Assembly (NCBI GenBank): GCA_907163375.1
Contig: CAJQUW010002997.1
Location: 1 to 64,000 of the forward strand
Direction: 5' to 3'
DNA: 64,000 nt
From: Prostheceraeus crozeri
Taxonomy: Eukaryota; Platyhelminthes; Polycladida; Euryleptidae
Under the pieces are notes generated by a model. The model was not told the origin of the DNA. It did not search any database and worked only from the letters and a program-made list of their open reading frames with translations. Shown here piece after piece: positions 9,322-18,761 of this stretch; position 1 is the stretch's first letter; each line of letters opens with the position of its first letter. The translations under genes and the position numbers were made by a program.

Positions 9322-9723
9322 ATGAAAACTGGAGACGTTTTATCTGGTCCATTGCATCTTTCTATTCTTCCGCAACAAAATACAGAGTTAACAAAAAAAC
9401 AATATGTTGATACACAAATCAATGCCTTAAAAGAAAAATATATAAACGATGTTTTGGTTCCACTGATGAATGAATTAAAGTTGCTTAAATTTAATGAAAA
9501 ATCATTAAAAGAAAAATTATTAAAACTTGATAAAAGGGATAAAGAGCTAGAAGCAGAAATAGCAAAACTTTTTAAAAAAATTTCTGAACAATCAAAAATT
9601 TTAATATTACTTACTATAAATTTAAAATCTGCAGTTATTAAAAATAAACAAGAGATACAACTATTGAAGGAACAATTAGAAGATGAAATAGAAAAACTTC
9701 CTGAAAGAATTAAAAAAATTTAA
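9322..9723 (+). CDS. Fibre-like coiled-coil protein (fossil part)
   Basis: The start reads MKTGDVLSGPLHLSILP and shortly after ELTKKQYVDTQI. A 'G..l.GpL.L...P.....atkKYVD' pattern is the usual lead of trimeric tail or fibre proteins in phages and some eukaryotic double-jelly-roll viruses. The remaining 90 residues are a nearly continuous coiled coil, matching a fibre shaft. A further coiled-coil segment follows at 9846-10130. It would project from the vertex and contact the cell surface. Assignment is by motif and architecture. Confidence 0.55.
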   Translation: MKTGDVLSGPLHLSILPQQNTELTKKQYVDTQINALKEKYINDVLVPLMNELKLLKFNEKSLKEKLLKLDKRDKELEAEIAKLFKKISEQSKILILLTINLKSAVIKNKQEIQLLKEQLEDEIEKLPERIKKI

Positions 9724-9845
9724 AGCAGTTACAAACTACATTCCAAAAAAGTGTTGATGAATTAAGTTCTAAAATTGCTCAACAAATTAAAAAAATAAAT
9801 CATTTAATAATTGAAGTAAAAGCATTTAATGAAAAAGTTGATAAA

Positions 9846-10130
9846 ATGAAAACTCTTAAAATCAATTTAGAAAATGAATTAAAGAGGAATTCGCAAGAAA
9901 ACTCTAAAGAAAATAAAGAACAGTTAGATGCTGTTAAAAAACAGTTAGATGTTCTTAAAGTTCAATTGAATGCTTTAAAAACGGAATTAAAGAAAAGTGA
10001 GAAGAAATTAGAAGTGACTGAAAAAGAAATTAAAGTACATCACACGCTATTTGACGCAATAGATAACGTACAACAGGAAATCAATAAAGTTATCTCGAAG
10101 TTGTTATCTATTCACACACGTAAATCTTAA
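9846..10130 (+). CDS. Coiled-coil segment downstream of the fibre-like ORF (fossil part)
   Basis: These 94 codons are almost wholly heptad-like (repeats of EQLDAVKKQLDVLKVQL type), ending in a short non-coiled tail with HHTLFDAIDN. Composition and strand match the preceding fibre-like segment and it is probably part of the same structural module. Confidence 0.45.
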   Translation: MKTLKINLENELKRNSQENSKENKEQLDAVKKQLDVLKVQLNALKTELKKSEKKLEVTEKEIKVHHTLFDAIDNVQQEINKVISKLLSIHTRKS

Positions 10131-10251
10131 CATAAATATTTTTCCCTACTAAAAAATAAAAATCATAAAAATATAAAAAAGTTAATATAAATTTAATAAA
10201 TATAAAAATTAAATATATGTATATAAAAAGTTAATATAAAATTAATAAAAA

Positions 10252-10491
10252 ATGCCTGTAATTTATAAACACAATCTTAAACATTTTTCATCACATAAAA
10301 GAATGACACCAGCACCATCTATTAAACCTATCTATCATTATGATAGCATAAAAACGGTTAAAACGGAAGGATATAATAAAAATGATAAGGTTATATTAAA
10401 TAATATTAAAGATTTAATTGTGATACCAAACAAAAAAATAGAGGTTATTTTAAGTTTATCTAAATATATTTTTAAAAATACAAAAGTATAA
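10252..10491 (+). CDS. Minor structural protein, copy 1 (fossil part)
   Basis: It starts MPVIYKHNLKHFSSHKRM and shares its first 40 residues with the ORF at 10865 (IYKHNLKHF, then a Tyr-His-Tyr element), so the two are a tandem duplicate pair. The second half is unlike its partner. No enzyme motif. An A-rich leader precedes the ATG. Confidence 0.5.
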   Translation: MPVIYKHNLKHFSSHKRMTPAPSIKPIYHYDSIKTVKTEGYNKNDKVILNNIKDLIVIPNKKIEVILSLSKYIFKNTKV

Positions 10492-10701
10492 ATACAATTT
10501 TAAAAAATATAAAAGTATAAATTTATTTTTGAAAAATATAAAATTAGGAATATAATTTTAAGAAATATAAAGGTATAAATATAATTTTAAAAAATATAAA
10601 GGTATAAATATAATTTAAAAAAAAGTATCAATGGATAAAATTAGAGCTGATAATTTTAAAAAAATATAAAAATTAGAAGAGTTAATAAAACAAAAAATAT
10701 T

Positions 10702-10812
10702 ATGAAAGAAAATCATCGAATAAAAAGATTAATTGATACAGGCTTGATTCCTGATAAAGTATCTTATAATAGACCAAAAACCCAATCTTTAAAAGTTAAA
10801 TCAAATAAATAA
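10702..10812 (+). CDS. Very short basic ORF (fossil part), doubtful
   Basis: 36 codons starting MKENHRIKRL, basic, lying between the duplicated minor proteins. The coding claim rests only on an ATG and a position in a run of plus-strand genes. Confidence 0.2.
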   Translation: MKENHRIKRLIDTGLIPDKVSYNRPKTQSLKVKSNK

Positions 10813-10864
10813 ATATTTTTTTATAATTTATATTTTTCCAAAAAGTCAAATTTATTCCTAAAAA

Positions 10865-11332
10865 ATGCCTATAATTTATAAACACAATCTTAAACATTTT
10901 GCTTCAAATAAAAAATTTGCTCATGAACCATCTATGAAATCTGTTTATCATTATAACAATGTAGGAACTATTCAAAAAGAAGGAGATGGTATATTTTCTG
11001 GTATTGGAAGTATCGTTGACTTAATTAAAAATAATAAAGATTTGATTACATCTGCTGCTAAAGGAGCAGCTGCTATAGGTAGTACAGCTAGTGCCATATC
11101 AAATTTTGTTAAGTCAGAAAACGAATTAAAACAACTAGACGCTATTCGTAAACTTAAGAATGATTCTGAAGAACTAAAAAAATTAAAAAAACTTTCAGAG
11201 GAAACAAAAAACAAAATTGCTAACATAGCTGTAGGGTCTGATAGTAAACATAATGAAAATAAAAATAATGAAAATAAAAATAATGAAAAAACAATTGAAG
11301 AGATAAGAGGCAATAGTCTAGCAAAATTCTAA
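10865..11332 (+). CDS. Minor structural protein, copy 2, with amphipathic Ala/Gly segment (fossil part)
   Basis: 155 codons. It begins MPIIYKHNLKHFASNKKF, parallel to 10252-10491. Residues 40-75 form GIFSGIGSIVDLIKNN and an Ala-rich stretch (AAKGAAAIGSTASAI), which resembles a membrane-active amphipathic helix of the kind found in adenovirus pVI and VP1-type minor capsid proteins. A charged helix and repeated NENKN follow. It sits just upstream of the capsid gene. A role in membrane penetration is inference. Confidence 0.5.
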   Translation: MPIIYKHNLKHFASNKKFAHEPSMKSVYHYNNVGTIQKEGDGIFSGIGSIVDLIKNNKDLITSAAKGAAAIGSTASAISNFVKSENELKQLDAIRKLKNDSEELKKLKKLSEETKNKIANIAVGSDSKHNENKNNENKNNEKTIEEIRGNSLAKF

Positions 11333-11441
11333 AATATATTTTTTAGTAAAATTTTTTTAATTAAATTTTTTGTAAAATTTATTTAGTAAAATTTTTTCTG
11401 TGTGTGAGAAAAAACAAAAAGTCAAATTATTTTTTATAAAA

Positions 11442-12773
11442 ATGTCTTCGCTTATCGAAAATAAATTTAGATTAGACGATCCTCCGTTCGTCAGTTATAA
11501 TCAAAAAAAGAATGACTATATAAGAATTGCTATGAATCCCGGATCTTCCAGTAGAGTAAATACTGGAGGAAATTTAATTTTTGAAGTTGATAATCAACAA
11601 AGTTATATATATCTACCCGATTCTTTTTTACACTGTGAATATTCTTTATATAGTGATGCCAATTTTACAACACCATTACCAGAAACCGATAATATTGCAT
11701 TAGAGAATAATTTTTCAAGATTATTTACACAAATGCGTTTAGATGTTGCAACTCAAAATATAGAAACAATAAGTGATTCTCCAGGTGTAATTGATTCAAT
11801 GCTTAAATTTGTAACAATTGGTGAAAATAATAAAAAGCATGAAATCGAAGGTTGGTTTCCTGATACCAATGATGGTATAATTGTTGATGATTTAAGTCAC
11901 GCTGGAACAGATGCAGCAGGAATCGCGAAAGATGTAGAAAATATTGCAAATCATTTAAATAAAACAAACAATAGTGCATATAAAGAAAGACGTGAATTTA
12001 ACAAGAAAAGTAAACAGACAGTAAATTGGTCATTGTCTCCATTATTCGGATATTCAGATTATGATAAAATATCATATCAATTAAAATTTACGCTAATAAT
12101 TCATCGCACAGCAAACAATGAATTAATCTTTTATGGTAAGACTGGAAAAAAAGCATATCTAAAAATTGATAGACTTCAATGGTGGATTAAGCATATTACT
12201 CCTAGTTTAGAGGTTGAAACAGATATTGCAAAAAGATTAAATAATAACAAACCAATTCCAGTAAATTTTCTAAAGCGTACTGCTAGTTCAGTAACTTTTT
12301 CAGAGCAAAGATTTAACTGGCATTTTACTAGAACTTCGAATACTCCAAGATATTTATTACTAACATTTCAAAGAAATAATTCTCCAAGTTTTGATAAGAA
12401 CAACAATATTTTCCATATTAATACAATTCGAAGTTTACAAGTTTCATTAAATCAAACCCGATATCCAATTGATCCATTAAGATTCGATGATACCAATAAT
12501 CAATTTATGGAAGGATATGATGCTTATAGAAATCTTTGTATAGAATTTGGAGTTGAACCACAATTAACTCCTGGAGATTGGAGACATTTATATCCTGTTT
12601 TCTGTTTCGATTTAAGTGCACAATCTGAAGATATTATCAAGACTGGTTGCGATGTAACAATTAATATTGAAAAGAAAGATTCCACAACTTCATTGATGGC
12701 TTATGGTTTATTGTTAGAAGATGCAATGTATTCTATTGAAATTCTTAATGGAAAGATGGCTAGGATAAGTTAA
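11442..12773 (+). CDS. Major capsid protein, double jelly-roll type (fossil part, open frame looks whole)
   Basis: 443 codons from the ATG at 11442, chosen over an upstream in-frame alternative because the ATG follows the A-rich leader shared by neighbouring ORFs. The protein is beta-rich with few helices. The N-terminal part has FEVDNQQSYIYLPDS; the last 70 residues have VFCFDLSAQSEDI, then a DVTINIEKK strand and LLLEDAMYSIEI. These agree with hexon-like capsid proteins of Polinton-like elements. The length is at the short end for the family. It is the best preserved part of the element and flanked by minor-capsid ORFs. Confidence 0.75.
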   Translation: MSSLIENKFRLDDPPFVSYNQKKNDYIRIAMNPGSSSRVNTGGNLIFEVDNQQSYIYLPDSFLHCEYSLYSDANFTTPLPETDNIALENNFSRLFTQMRLDVATQNIETISDSPGVIDSMLKFVTIGENNKKHEIEGWFPDTNDGIIVDDLSHAGTDAAGIAKDVENIANHLNKTNNSAYKERREFNKKSKQTVNWSLSPLFGYSDYDKISYQLKFTLIIHRTANNELIFYGKTGKKAYLKIDRLQWWIKHITPSLEVETDIAKRLNNNKPIPVNFLKRTASSVTFSEQRFNWHFTRTSNTPRYLLLTFQRNNSPSFDKNNNIFHINTIRSLQVSLNQTRYPIDPLRFDDTNNQFMEGYDAYRNLCIEFGVEPQLTPGDWRHLYPVFCFDLSAQSEDIIKTGCDVTINIEKKDSTTSLMAYGLLLEDAMYSIEILNGKMARIS

Positions 12774-12944
12774 TTAAAATTCTTAGATTAGAATTTTTCC
12801 TAAATTAAAATTTTTTTATTAAAAATGTCGGAAGCGAAAAGTAATAATAATGAAACTGTTGAATAAAAATTACGTAACATTGTTGACAAAAATACTCCGA
12901 AATCTATTACTATTAATAAAAAGAAATATTACATAAGTAAACCA

Positions 12945-13307
12945 ATGATAGAGAATGTTAGATTACAGGAAGAAAAGAATGGCGGGATTCTCCCATTAAT
13001 TCCTCTAATAATAGGTGGCATAGCAGCAGCAGGAAGTGTTGCAGGTGGGACAGCTGGTATTGTCCAAGCAGTAAATAAAAATAAATCAGAGAAGGCAGCA
13101 TTAGAAGAACAAAAACGTCATAATAGGGAGTTAGAGAAAGTTGCTAGGGCAGAAGGAATAGTAGATAATTCTATTAGTAAATTAAATTTGGTTGATGAAG
13201 GAAAACGAGTTCCTAAAAATATTCTCCACAATGTTGAGGATTTAATTGAAATTAAAGAAACTAAAGATGGTTCTGGAATATATCTAAGTCCTAGTATGAT
13301 TAGGTAA
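12945..13307 (+). CDS. Hydrophobic minor capsid-type protein (fossil part)
   Basis: The open segment carries GGILPLIPLIIGGIAAAG and a Gly/Ala-rich continuation to about residue 40, then a basic helix. Such a Gly-rich hydrophobic stretch next to the capsid gene is typical of pX/pVI-like minor proteins in cnidarian and arthropod Polinton-like elements. A basic Lys-rich region precedes it. It may bind the genome and the inner capsid. No catalytic motif. Confidence 0.5.
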   Translation: MIENVRLQEEKNGGILPLIPLIIGGIAAAGSVAGGTAGIVQAVNKNKSEKAALEEQKRHNRELEKVARAEGIVDNSISKLNLVDEGKRVPKNILHNVEDLIEIKETKDGSGIYLSPSMIR

Positions 13308-13352
13308 AACATTTATTTTATTCTATCTTTAAAATTTATTTTATCTTTTAAA

Positions 13353-13583
13353 ATGAATTCTACAAATTCCAAAAATTTAATTAAATTAAAAATTGCTAAT
13401 TTAGATTTATTGAATTATCTCTTAAAAGTACATAAAACCTCAAATTGTCAACACACCGGTCGGCTGCACAGCGGAGGTGACATACAAAAAACATTAGAAA
13501 ATTTTCCTGGATTTATTTGGAGTAAATATTCAAAAGAAAAACATCTCCCGGTCATTCATATACCGGTCCAGGAACTCGATTAG
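13353..13583 (+). CDS. Lead segment before the PLA2-like region (fossil part)
   Basis: The 76-codon segment opens MNSTNSKNLIKLKIANLDLL. Its first half, with LLNYLLKVHKTSNCQHTG, is unrecognised, and its later part runs towards the phospholipase-like region. No signal peptide or membrane span. Confidence 0.35.
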   Translation: MNSTNSKNLIKLKIANLDLLNYLLKVHKTSNCQHTGRLHSGGDIQKTLENFPGFIWSKYSKEKHLPVIHIPVQELD

Positions 13584-13812
13584 ATATAAGACTAGATAAG
13601 AATAATAATCCAAAACCAGGTGAAGAACCAATAAATAGAGTAGATGCCGCAGCTTCCAGACATGATTTAGCTTATCGAAATCATGACCTAAGTTCTCGTC
13701 ATGTAGCTGATAGGAAAGTGATTCAAGAATTAGATAGTATTCAAAATCCTACATTTAGAGAAAGAATTGAAAGAATGTTTGTTAAGAAAGCTTTACAAGC
13801 TAAAATATTATT
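13580..13812 (+). pseudogene. Parvovirus VP1-type phospholipase A2-like region (fossil part)
   Basis: The plus strand encodes GPGTRLDIRLDKNN, then NRVDAAASRHDLAYRNHDL and DRKVIQEL, ending in KKALQAKILFGQGL. The pattern 'GPGT.LD... D.AA..HD..Y...' matches the calcium loop and the His-Asp catalytic helix of the VP1-unique PLA2 domain that parvoviruses use to leave endosomes; similar domains are known in Polinton-like elements. Here it stands directly before the integrase. Part of a broken element. Confidence 0.68.
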
Positions 13813-13829
13813 CGGTCAGGGTTTAGACA

Positions 13830-14637
13830 AAACTCATAACTCTGAAACCTACGCGTCTGAAATTCATAAAGAATATAGAAGACCTAAATATCTATTGAAA
13901 GTAAAAGTATTTAATGAAGATGATACTTGGAGTGCTGATCTTATTCATATGCCAAATGATTCTGATTATGAATACGCATTGACCGTTATAGATTTATATA
14001 CACGATACGCTTGGGCAAAGCCTTTAAAAAACAAAAGTGGTCTGTCAGTTAAATATGCGTTTGAAGAAATCTTTAAAGAATTTAATAGAAAGCCAAAAAA
14101 ATTGTTTGTTGACAAAGGGTCCGAGTTTTATAACAGAAATGTTACGCCACTATTTGAAACTGTTTATTCAACTGAAAATGCAGGAAAGGGTGTAGTGATA
14201 GAGCGATTTAATAGAACGTTAAAAAATAAATTATTTAAGAAATTTACAGAACAAGGAAATCAGAAATGGTTGAAGATATTACCAGGAATTGTAGAGCAGT
14301 ACAATAATAAAGTTCATTCAGGTATTGAAGAAACTCCAAAGAATGCTTCTAATGACCCCAATTTGATACGAAAAAAATATTCGAAAATAATTATTCGAAT
14401 GAGAGTAATCCGAATTTGCAGAAACTTAAGCCGAAATTTACGATTGGAGATAGAGTTAGAATATTTAAGTATAAGAATAAATTTGAAAAAGGCTTTGTTG
14501 GTTATTGGACTAAAGAAATATTTGAAGTTTGTAAAATAAATCAAACTTATCCGATTACTTACGAAATCAAAGATTTAGATGATGAAGATATCAGAGGCCG
14601 ATTTTATCAAAATGAATTACAACGAAGTGAGCTTTAG
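13830..14637 (+). pseudogene. Polinton-type integrase with C-terminal SH3/chromo-like tail (fossil part)
   Basis: After EIHKEYRRPKYL the core reads DTWSADLIHMP (first Asp), a KKLFVDKGSEFYN strand (second Asp) and ENAGKGVVIERFNRTLKNK (Glu), i.e. the DD(35)E layout of rve integrases. There is no N-terminal HHCC zinc domain, as usual in this group. The end of the region (KFTIGDRVRIF, WTKEIFEV, RFYQNELQ) is the beta-barrel tail seen in Polinton integrases. It inserts element DNA with short target duplications. The adjoining PLA2-like region is on the same strand. Confidence 0.82.
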
Positions 14638-14654
14638 CTGGCTTCGCTTGATTG

Positions 14655-15086
14655 TTAATTATCATTATTATTATTCAATTCTAGCATAATATCAAGAAAT
14701 GGTACTCCTTTTTGTAATTTAGATAAATTATAAAGACAGAATTGGCCACAATAAGTTGTTTCTGGTTTTTGAGTTTGAAACGTATTATAAGTTCCATTTC
14801 CAAGCATTTCTCTTACTTCATTTGTAGGTGGAAGTCCATAAGAGTCGAATTAGTAATTATCACCATTTTTATTAGACGTACCTGCAGATCAATGTACTCC
14901 TTTTTGATCTGATGTGTGAAGATTTGTTATGAAATTTATAGATGGCTTATTTTTTAGGAATTGTAATTCGTCTCTCATTAATATGTGAAAATTCTCTATT
15001 CCCAATTGATTAGCAATTTTCTTTAGATCAAAATTTGTAGTTGTTTGCGTTCCATATGATTTTAAGAACTCGGTAATGCTAGTCAT
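14655..15086 (-). pseudogene. Adenovirus-type cysteine protease (fossil part)
   Basis: The minus strand starts MTSITEFLKSYGTQTT. Later it shows KGVH (catalytic His context), FDSYGLPPT (Asp context) and YCGQFCLYNL (catalytic Cys after the Gln/Gly pair), the order of the Ulp1/adenain fold. Such proteases mature capsid proteins in adenoviruses and Polintons. It converges on the integrase gene and marks the right side of the element. The gene is broken. Confidence 0.75.
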
Positions 15087-15100
15087 TTTATAATAAAAAA

Positions 15101-15485
15101 AATTTTTATAGGGACCCCTAGAAGTCAGAAGGGGGTATTGATTTAAAACTGTTCCATAATGATGACTTTCCTTACTACTTATTCGATTTTGAAATGATTA
15201 TATTATAATTATTCTAATCTACATTGTTTTACAGATTTCCATTTTCTTCATGAACTTTATTCATTAATGTGTTTCATCGTTAAAGTGATTGTTTAAAATT
15301 GCTATAACAACTATCCCGCATAACGGCGTTTATGCGTTCTAAATTTAGAAGAAGAATTTTATTGTCATTTGCTTTTATTGTCAATGCACTCTTATGTGCT
15401 TAATCTATTCATGACTTCACAATGGGAAGTACTTTACTACCCGTATGTATATTTTAACCTATTCATGTGAAAACGTTAAATGAAT
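15101..15485. other. No gene seen; right flank of the viral fossil
   Basis: The fossil's right terminus should lie here or just beyond, but no copy of this sequence is found at the left edge, so no terminal inverted repeat can be shown. AGGGACCCCTAGAAGTCAG at about 15111 is a possible terminus only because such elements often start with AG. Confidence 0.4.
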
Positions 15486-15664
15486 TTTGCAAATGGATTT
15501 CTAAAACTGAATTTGAAAACAGATTTTGAAAACAGATATTGAAAACAGGTATTGAAAACTGATTCTGAAAATAATTTACGTAGGGGTAAATTGAAATGTC
15601 AAAAGTTTACCGACGCGTAAATTGAAATGTCAAAAGTTTACCGATGCGTAAATTGAAATGACAA
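15486..15664. repeat. Two short tandem arrays
   Basis: At 15500-15565 units like GAAAACAGATATT (about 15 bp) recur five times. At 15588-15664 a 32 bp unit containing GTAAATTGAAATGTCAAAAG recurs two and a half times. Confidence 0.8.
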
Positions 15665-15727
15665 GAGATTCCACGATAATTTTAGGGGAAAGCTGTTATA
15701 TGTTTTCCGTTGCTAGAACAATAGATA

Positions 15728-15765
15728 TCTCTCTCTCTTCAATCTCTCTCTCTCTTCATTCATCA
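15728..15765. repeat. CT microsatellite
   Basis: CTCTCTCTCTTCAATCTCTC and related CT runs. Confidence 0.8.
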
Positions 15766-15879
15766 GCCAGTGTACGGGTTCATTGAATAATTTTGTGTTT
15801 ATGAGTTACAATGATCTTCTAGTTCACACAATTAATACTTTAAATAATGGTGAGAGTACAATAACGAAGAATGTCTAAG

Positions 15880-16475
15880 TAATAATTGCGTCTTCTTAAT
15901 TTTTATAATGTTGTGTCCTGGAACGGTCATGATTTTCAAGGTAAAAAATGTAATTCTCAAATTTTGAGATTCTTAATTTTTATGATTTTTCGGTGTCCTG
16001 GAACGGTCATGATTTTGGGGGTAAAAATTGTAATCACAAATTTTGAGATTATGAAAAATTTGAAAAATTGCGTATTTTTAAAAACGCCTAAATTTATGAA
16101 TTTATGTCTTCATAACCTGAAAAATGACCAAAATTCATGAATTTATGTCGTTTTTAAAAGCACCAATTTTTCTGAATTTTGTCCTGTCATGGAACGGTCA
16201 TGATTTTGGGGGTAAAAATTATTTTTCTAAAATTTAAGATTTGGAAAAATTTGAAAAACTCAGTATTTTTAAAAACGCCTAAATTTATGAATTTAGACGT
16301 TTTAAAAAGTGCAAAATTTGAGAATTTAATATTCATTTAAAAATGACCAAAATTCTTAAATTTATGTCATTTTTTCAAGTTTTAAGACCTAAATTGATAA
16401 ATTTAGTCGTTTTTAAAAGGTGCAAAAAATTGAGAATTTTGGCCTGTCCTGGAACGGTCTTTTGTACATTACTAT
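15880..16475. repeat. Degenerate minisatellite built on CCTGGAACGGTCATGATTTT
   Basis: The core TGTCCTGGAACGGTCATG recurs at about 15914, 15992, 16181 (altered) and 16443 (altered), with interspersed blocks of AAAAACGCCTAAATTTATGA and TTTGAAAAA. Spacing is irregular. Short open frames here are repeat translations. No gene. Confidence 0.75.
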
Positions 16476-16485
16476 CAGGACCTGG

Positions 16486-18463
16486 TCAAAGTAATAAAAT
16501 AAGGTCCTCCGAAAGATTTTGTGTAATATCCGAATTCTCCTTCAAGACAATCACTTTGGAAGTGTCCAAGTAGAAGAAATCATACTTTTTATCCTTTAAC
16601 AGGTCAGAGGACATGGTCACTATTCCATCAAGAGTTTGCGTCAACGCAGAATCTGTCTGCAGTGTCAGTGTGTGTTGCCCCGAGCGATTTGTTTTTTGAG
16701 CGGAGTATTCGAAAGACTTACTCATTCACTGTAAATAATTCAGTCGACCTTGATGACTTATGGGAGCTCTTATTTCATCATTCAAATGTGCATGAGCAGT
16801 TGCACTACGGTTATTCAATGGTTTCCACATTTTAAGAATGTGATAAATGAATGCTGCATTCACATTTTTACGTTCTTGCACCAAAGCAGCGACAGTTTTG
16901 TCGTCAAAAACCTGGAGAACAAGAGATACCTTTTGCTTTTGGAACGATGAGGGATTCAAAGCACCGGCGGATTGATGATGACTTTTCTTTGTTGTAAAGA
17001 TCAACAATGTCCGACCAAGAAGCAGTCACAGATTCGAAATCTTCACCAGATTCATTGGGGATGTGAAAATGTATTTTCTGATCATTTGATGAAAGACAAT
17101 TATTTCTAATACACTTTAATAGATGAGCGGGATTAAATAATAGAAAGAAGGGCATATCTGGTTCGGCTATATGCTTTACAGAGAAATTGTTTGAGCTTTC
17201 GTTTTCCTTCACAAGTAGTGAATGTATATAGAGTTCGGCTTGCAGCATTATGACCATGCGACTTTATGATCTCAATAAACTTAATTAAAATTGCCTTGAT
17301 CAAATTTGCAGTCCGCGAAAATACTGGTATGAGACGTATAATAAACGTACGAGTTTTCGAAAACAAAAGTTTTACCATTACTGCTAAGATACTGCGACCA
17401 ATTTTGATAAGCGAGTCATCACCATATCCAATAACGTGTTTTCCTCGATATCTGAGAGATGCAAAATCTTCATCTCATCGATCACAATACCATACGTTGT
17501 CCAGGAGAAATCAAAAATATGACTTTGCATATTTCGACGACCTCTGACTCAGATCCAATATTTTGAAAACTTCCAATATTTTCTGTCAATGTATTGGGAT
17601 GTGGAAATGGAAGAGAGGATTTTATGATTTTGTAACAATTCTTGTTTGCTTTGTATAATGCCAGTGACTTCAAAATAAGTGATGCACTATACCTACGCCC
17701 ATTCGGTTCGATGTCGGATAGCTCTATCAATTCTAGGGGGACTTTTGAAGCTTCATTGAAATCTATTAAATCATTCCAATCAATCTTACATCATTAAATC
17801 ATTACATTTCATCAATGATGTCATCTGTTTTCCATGAAGGATAGCATGTTTTCCAACTGTGACCATCTCTCTAATCGATGTTGGAAACCAAGCATTGTGG
17901 AGGGAATTGAGACGAAAGTGTGCACCCTCTTAGCTGTCAAAGAGATTTCAGATGACATTTTGACCACAAATTTAAGTTCAAGCGTTTCTGCCGTTGATAG
18001 TAGTAAAACGTAATCCTGTTTGTAAGTGATATCGACTGCATACTCTCTGTTGTAACTCTTGCTTGAATAATAAAAAATTACAATCAATTTTGCCAATTTC
18101 ATTAAAATCAAACAATTCGTCGGGGATTGAATTGTCATTCTCAGCTTGAATTTTTCGCGATTGAATGTTCCGTCCACTCTGATTATTCGTAGCATTGCTA
18201 ATGTCAGATTCGAAAATAGATGGAGGGTGTTTGGGTATCAGATGTCCACCGCCTACTAACTTCTTTGCAGTATTAAGAGGCCAATGTATTGCACAAACAC
18301 CCATGTTTTTTGTTATTTTCTGTTTGTCAATGTTGTTTGGAAGGACGTTAATCCACTTATTTAGTTCTACTTCATTTCTGATAGGGAAATTGTAAACTGG
18401 TATCGATTGGTTGCTACTACCATAATTGCTTTTGCAATTGATAAGCGTACACTTTCTCACCAT
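16486..18463 (-). pseudogene. P-element-like transposase with THAP domain, decayed
   Basis: Coding pieces in several frames run right to left. 17978-18463 begins MVRKCTLINCKSNYG and has the C2CH signature of a THAP DNA-binding domain (C-x4-C, then W and ..GVCAIHWP). 17482-17730 has the 'YSASLILKSLALYKANKNCY' stretch and LPFPHPNTL of the P-element/THAP9 core. Near 17480 VIDEMKI gives the first catalytic Asp. 16904-17257 shows FLLFNPAHLLKCIRNN. 16726-17007 holds the VFDDKTVAAL..ERKN helix and 16486-16725 the C-terminus. At least four frame changes or stops break it. No terminal inverted repeats were located. Confidence 0.85.
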
Positions 18464-18499
18464 GTTTGGCAAAAGTCTACAATAAAGCATTTTTCAAAC

Positions 18500-18745
18500 C
18501 GGTCCACACTAAATCCTACGGATTGAGAGTTGGAAATTCCTAGCACTTTCTATGTTTCATAGATATCCCTGCTTTATTTTTTTTTATCAATCATTTCAAC
18601 ATTTATCAGTACATATTGCATAAATATTGAACAAAACATGTTTCCTATGGGAGCATGCTAAAAGAATGCTATACTAAGATCTTGATCAACAAATGACAAA
18701 ACTAAGACGAAACTAATAAAGAAAAGTGAAAAGAAGATGGCCGAT
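18500..18745. other. No gene; probable 3' untranslated part of the neighbouring LINE
   Basis: A T-rich run at 18575-18593 (on the minus strand, A-rich) could be a LINE tail, but the exact 3' end is not fixed by a target duplication that I can see. Confidence 0.35.
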
Positions 18746-18761
18746 CTAGGAAAAGTCAGGT

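Larger units (their letters stand above)
1836..15100. mobile_element. Polinton/Maverick-like viral fossil, broken
   Basis: This is an AT-rich island whose genes form a recognisable double-jelly-roll virus set. Minus-strand genes fill 1836-9067, plus-strand genes fill 9240-14637, and a protease on the minus strand closes the right side. Parts seen are two A32-like ATPases, a penton-like protein, zinc-finger ORFs, a fibre-like coiled coil, two related minor proteins, a major capsid protein, a hydrophobic minor capsid protein, a PLA2-like region, a Polinton-type integrase and an adenovirus-type protease. I do not see the catalytic region of a protein-primed polymerase, nor terminal inverted repeats; the left edge meets satellite DNA. 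The element is broken, with of the order of ten breaks, but several ORFs remain long, which argues for moderate rather than great age. A piggyBac copy (6287-8462) inserted into it later. Confidence 0.88.

Noticed and set aside
10972-11313. Hydrophobic minus-strand frame
   Set aside because: Mirror of the minor structural ORF at 10865-11332; Ser/Phe/Leu composition is the usual antisense pattern.
13580-13812. An integrated parvovirus (because of the PLA2-like region)
   Set aside because: No NS1 helicase and the surrounding genes are of the Polinton type; the domain is known to be shared.
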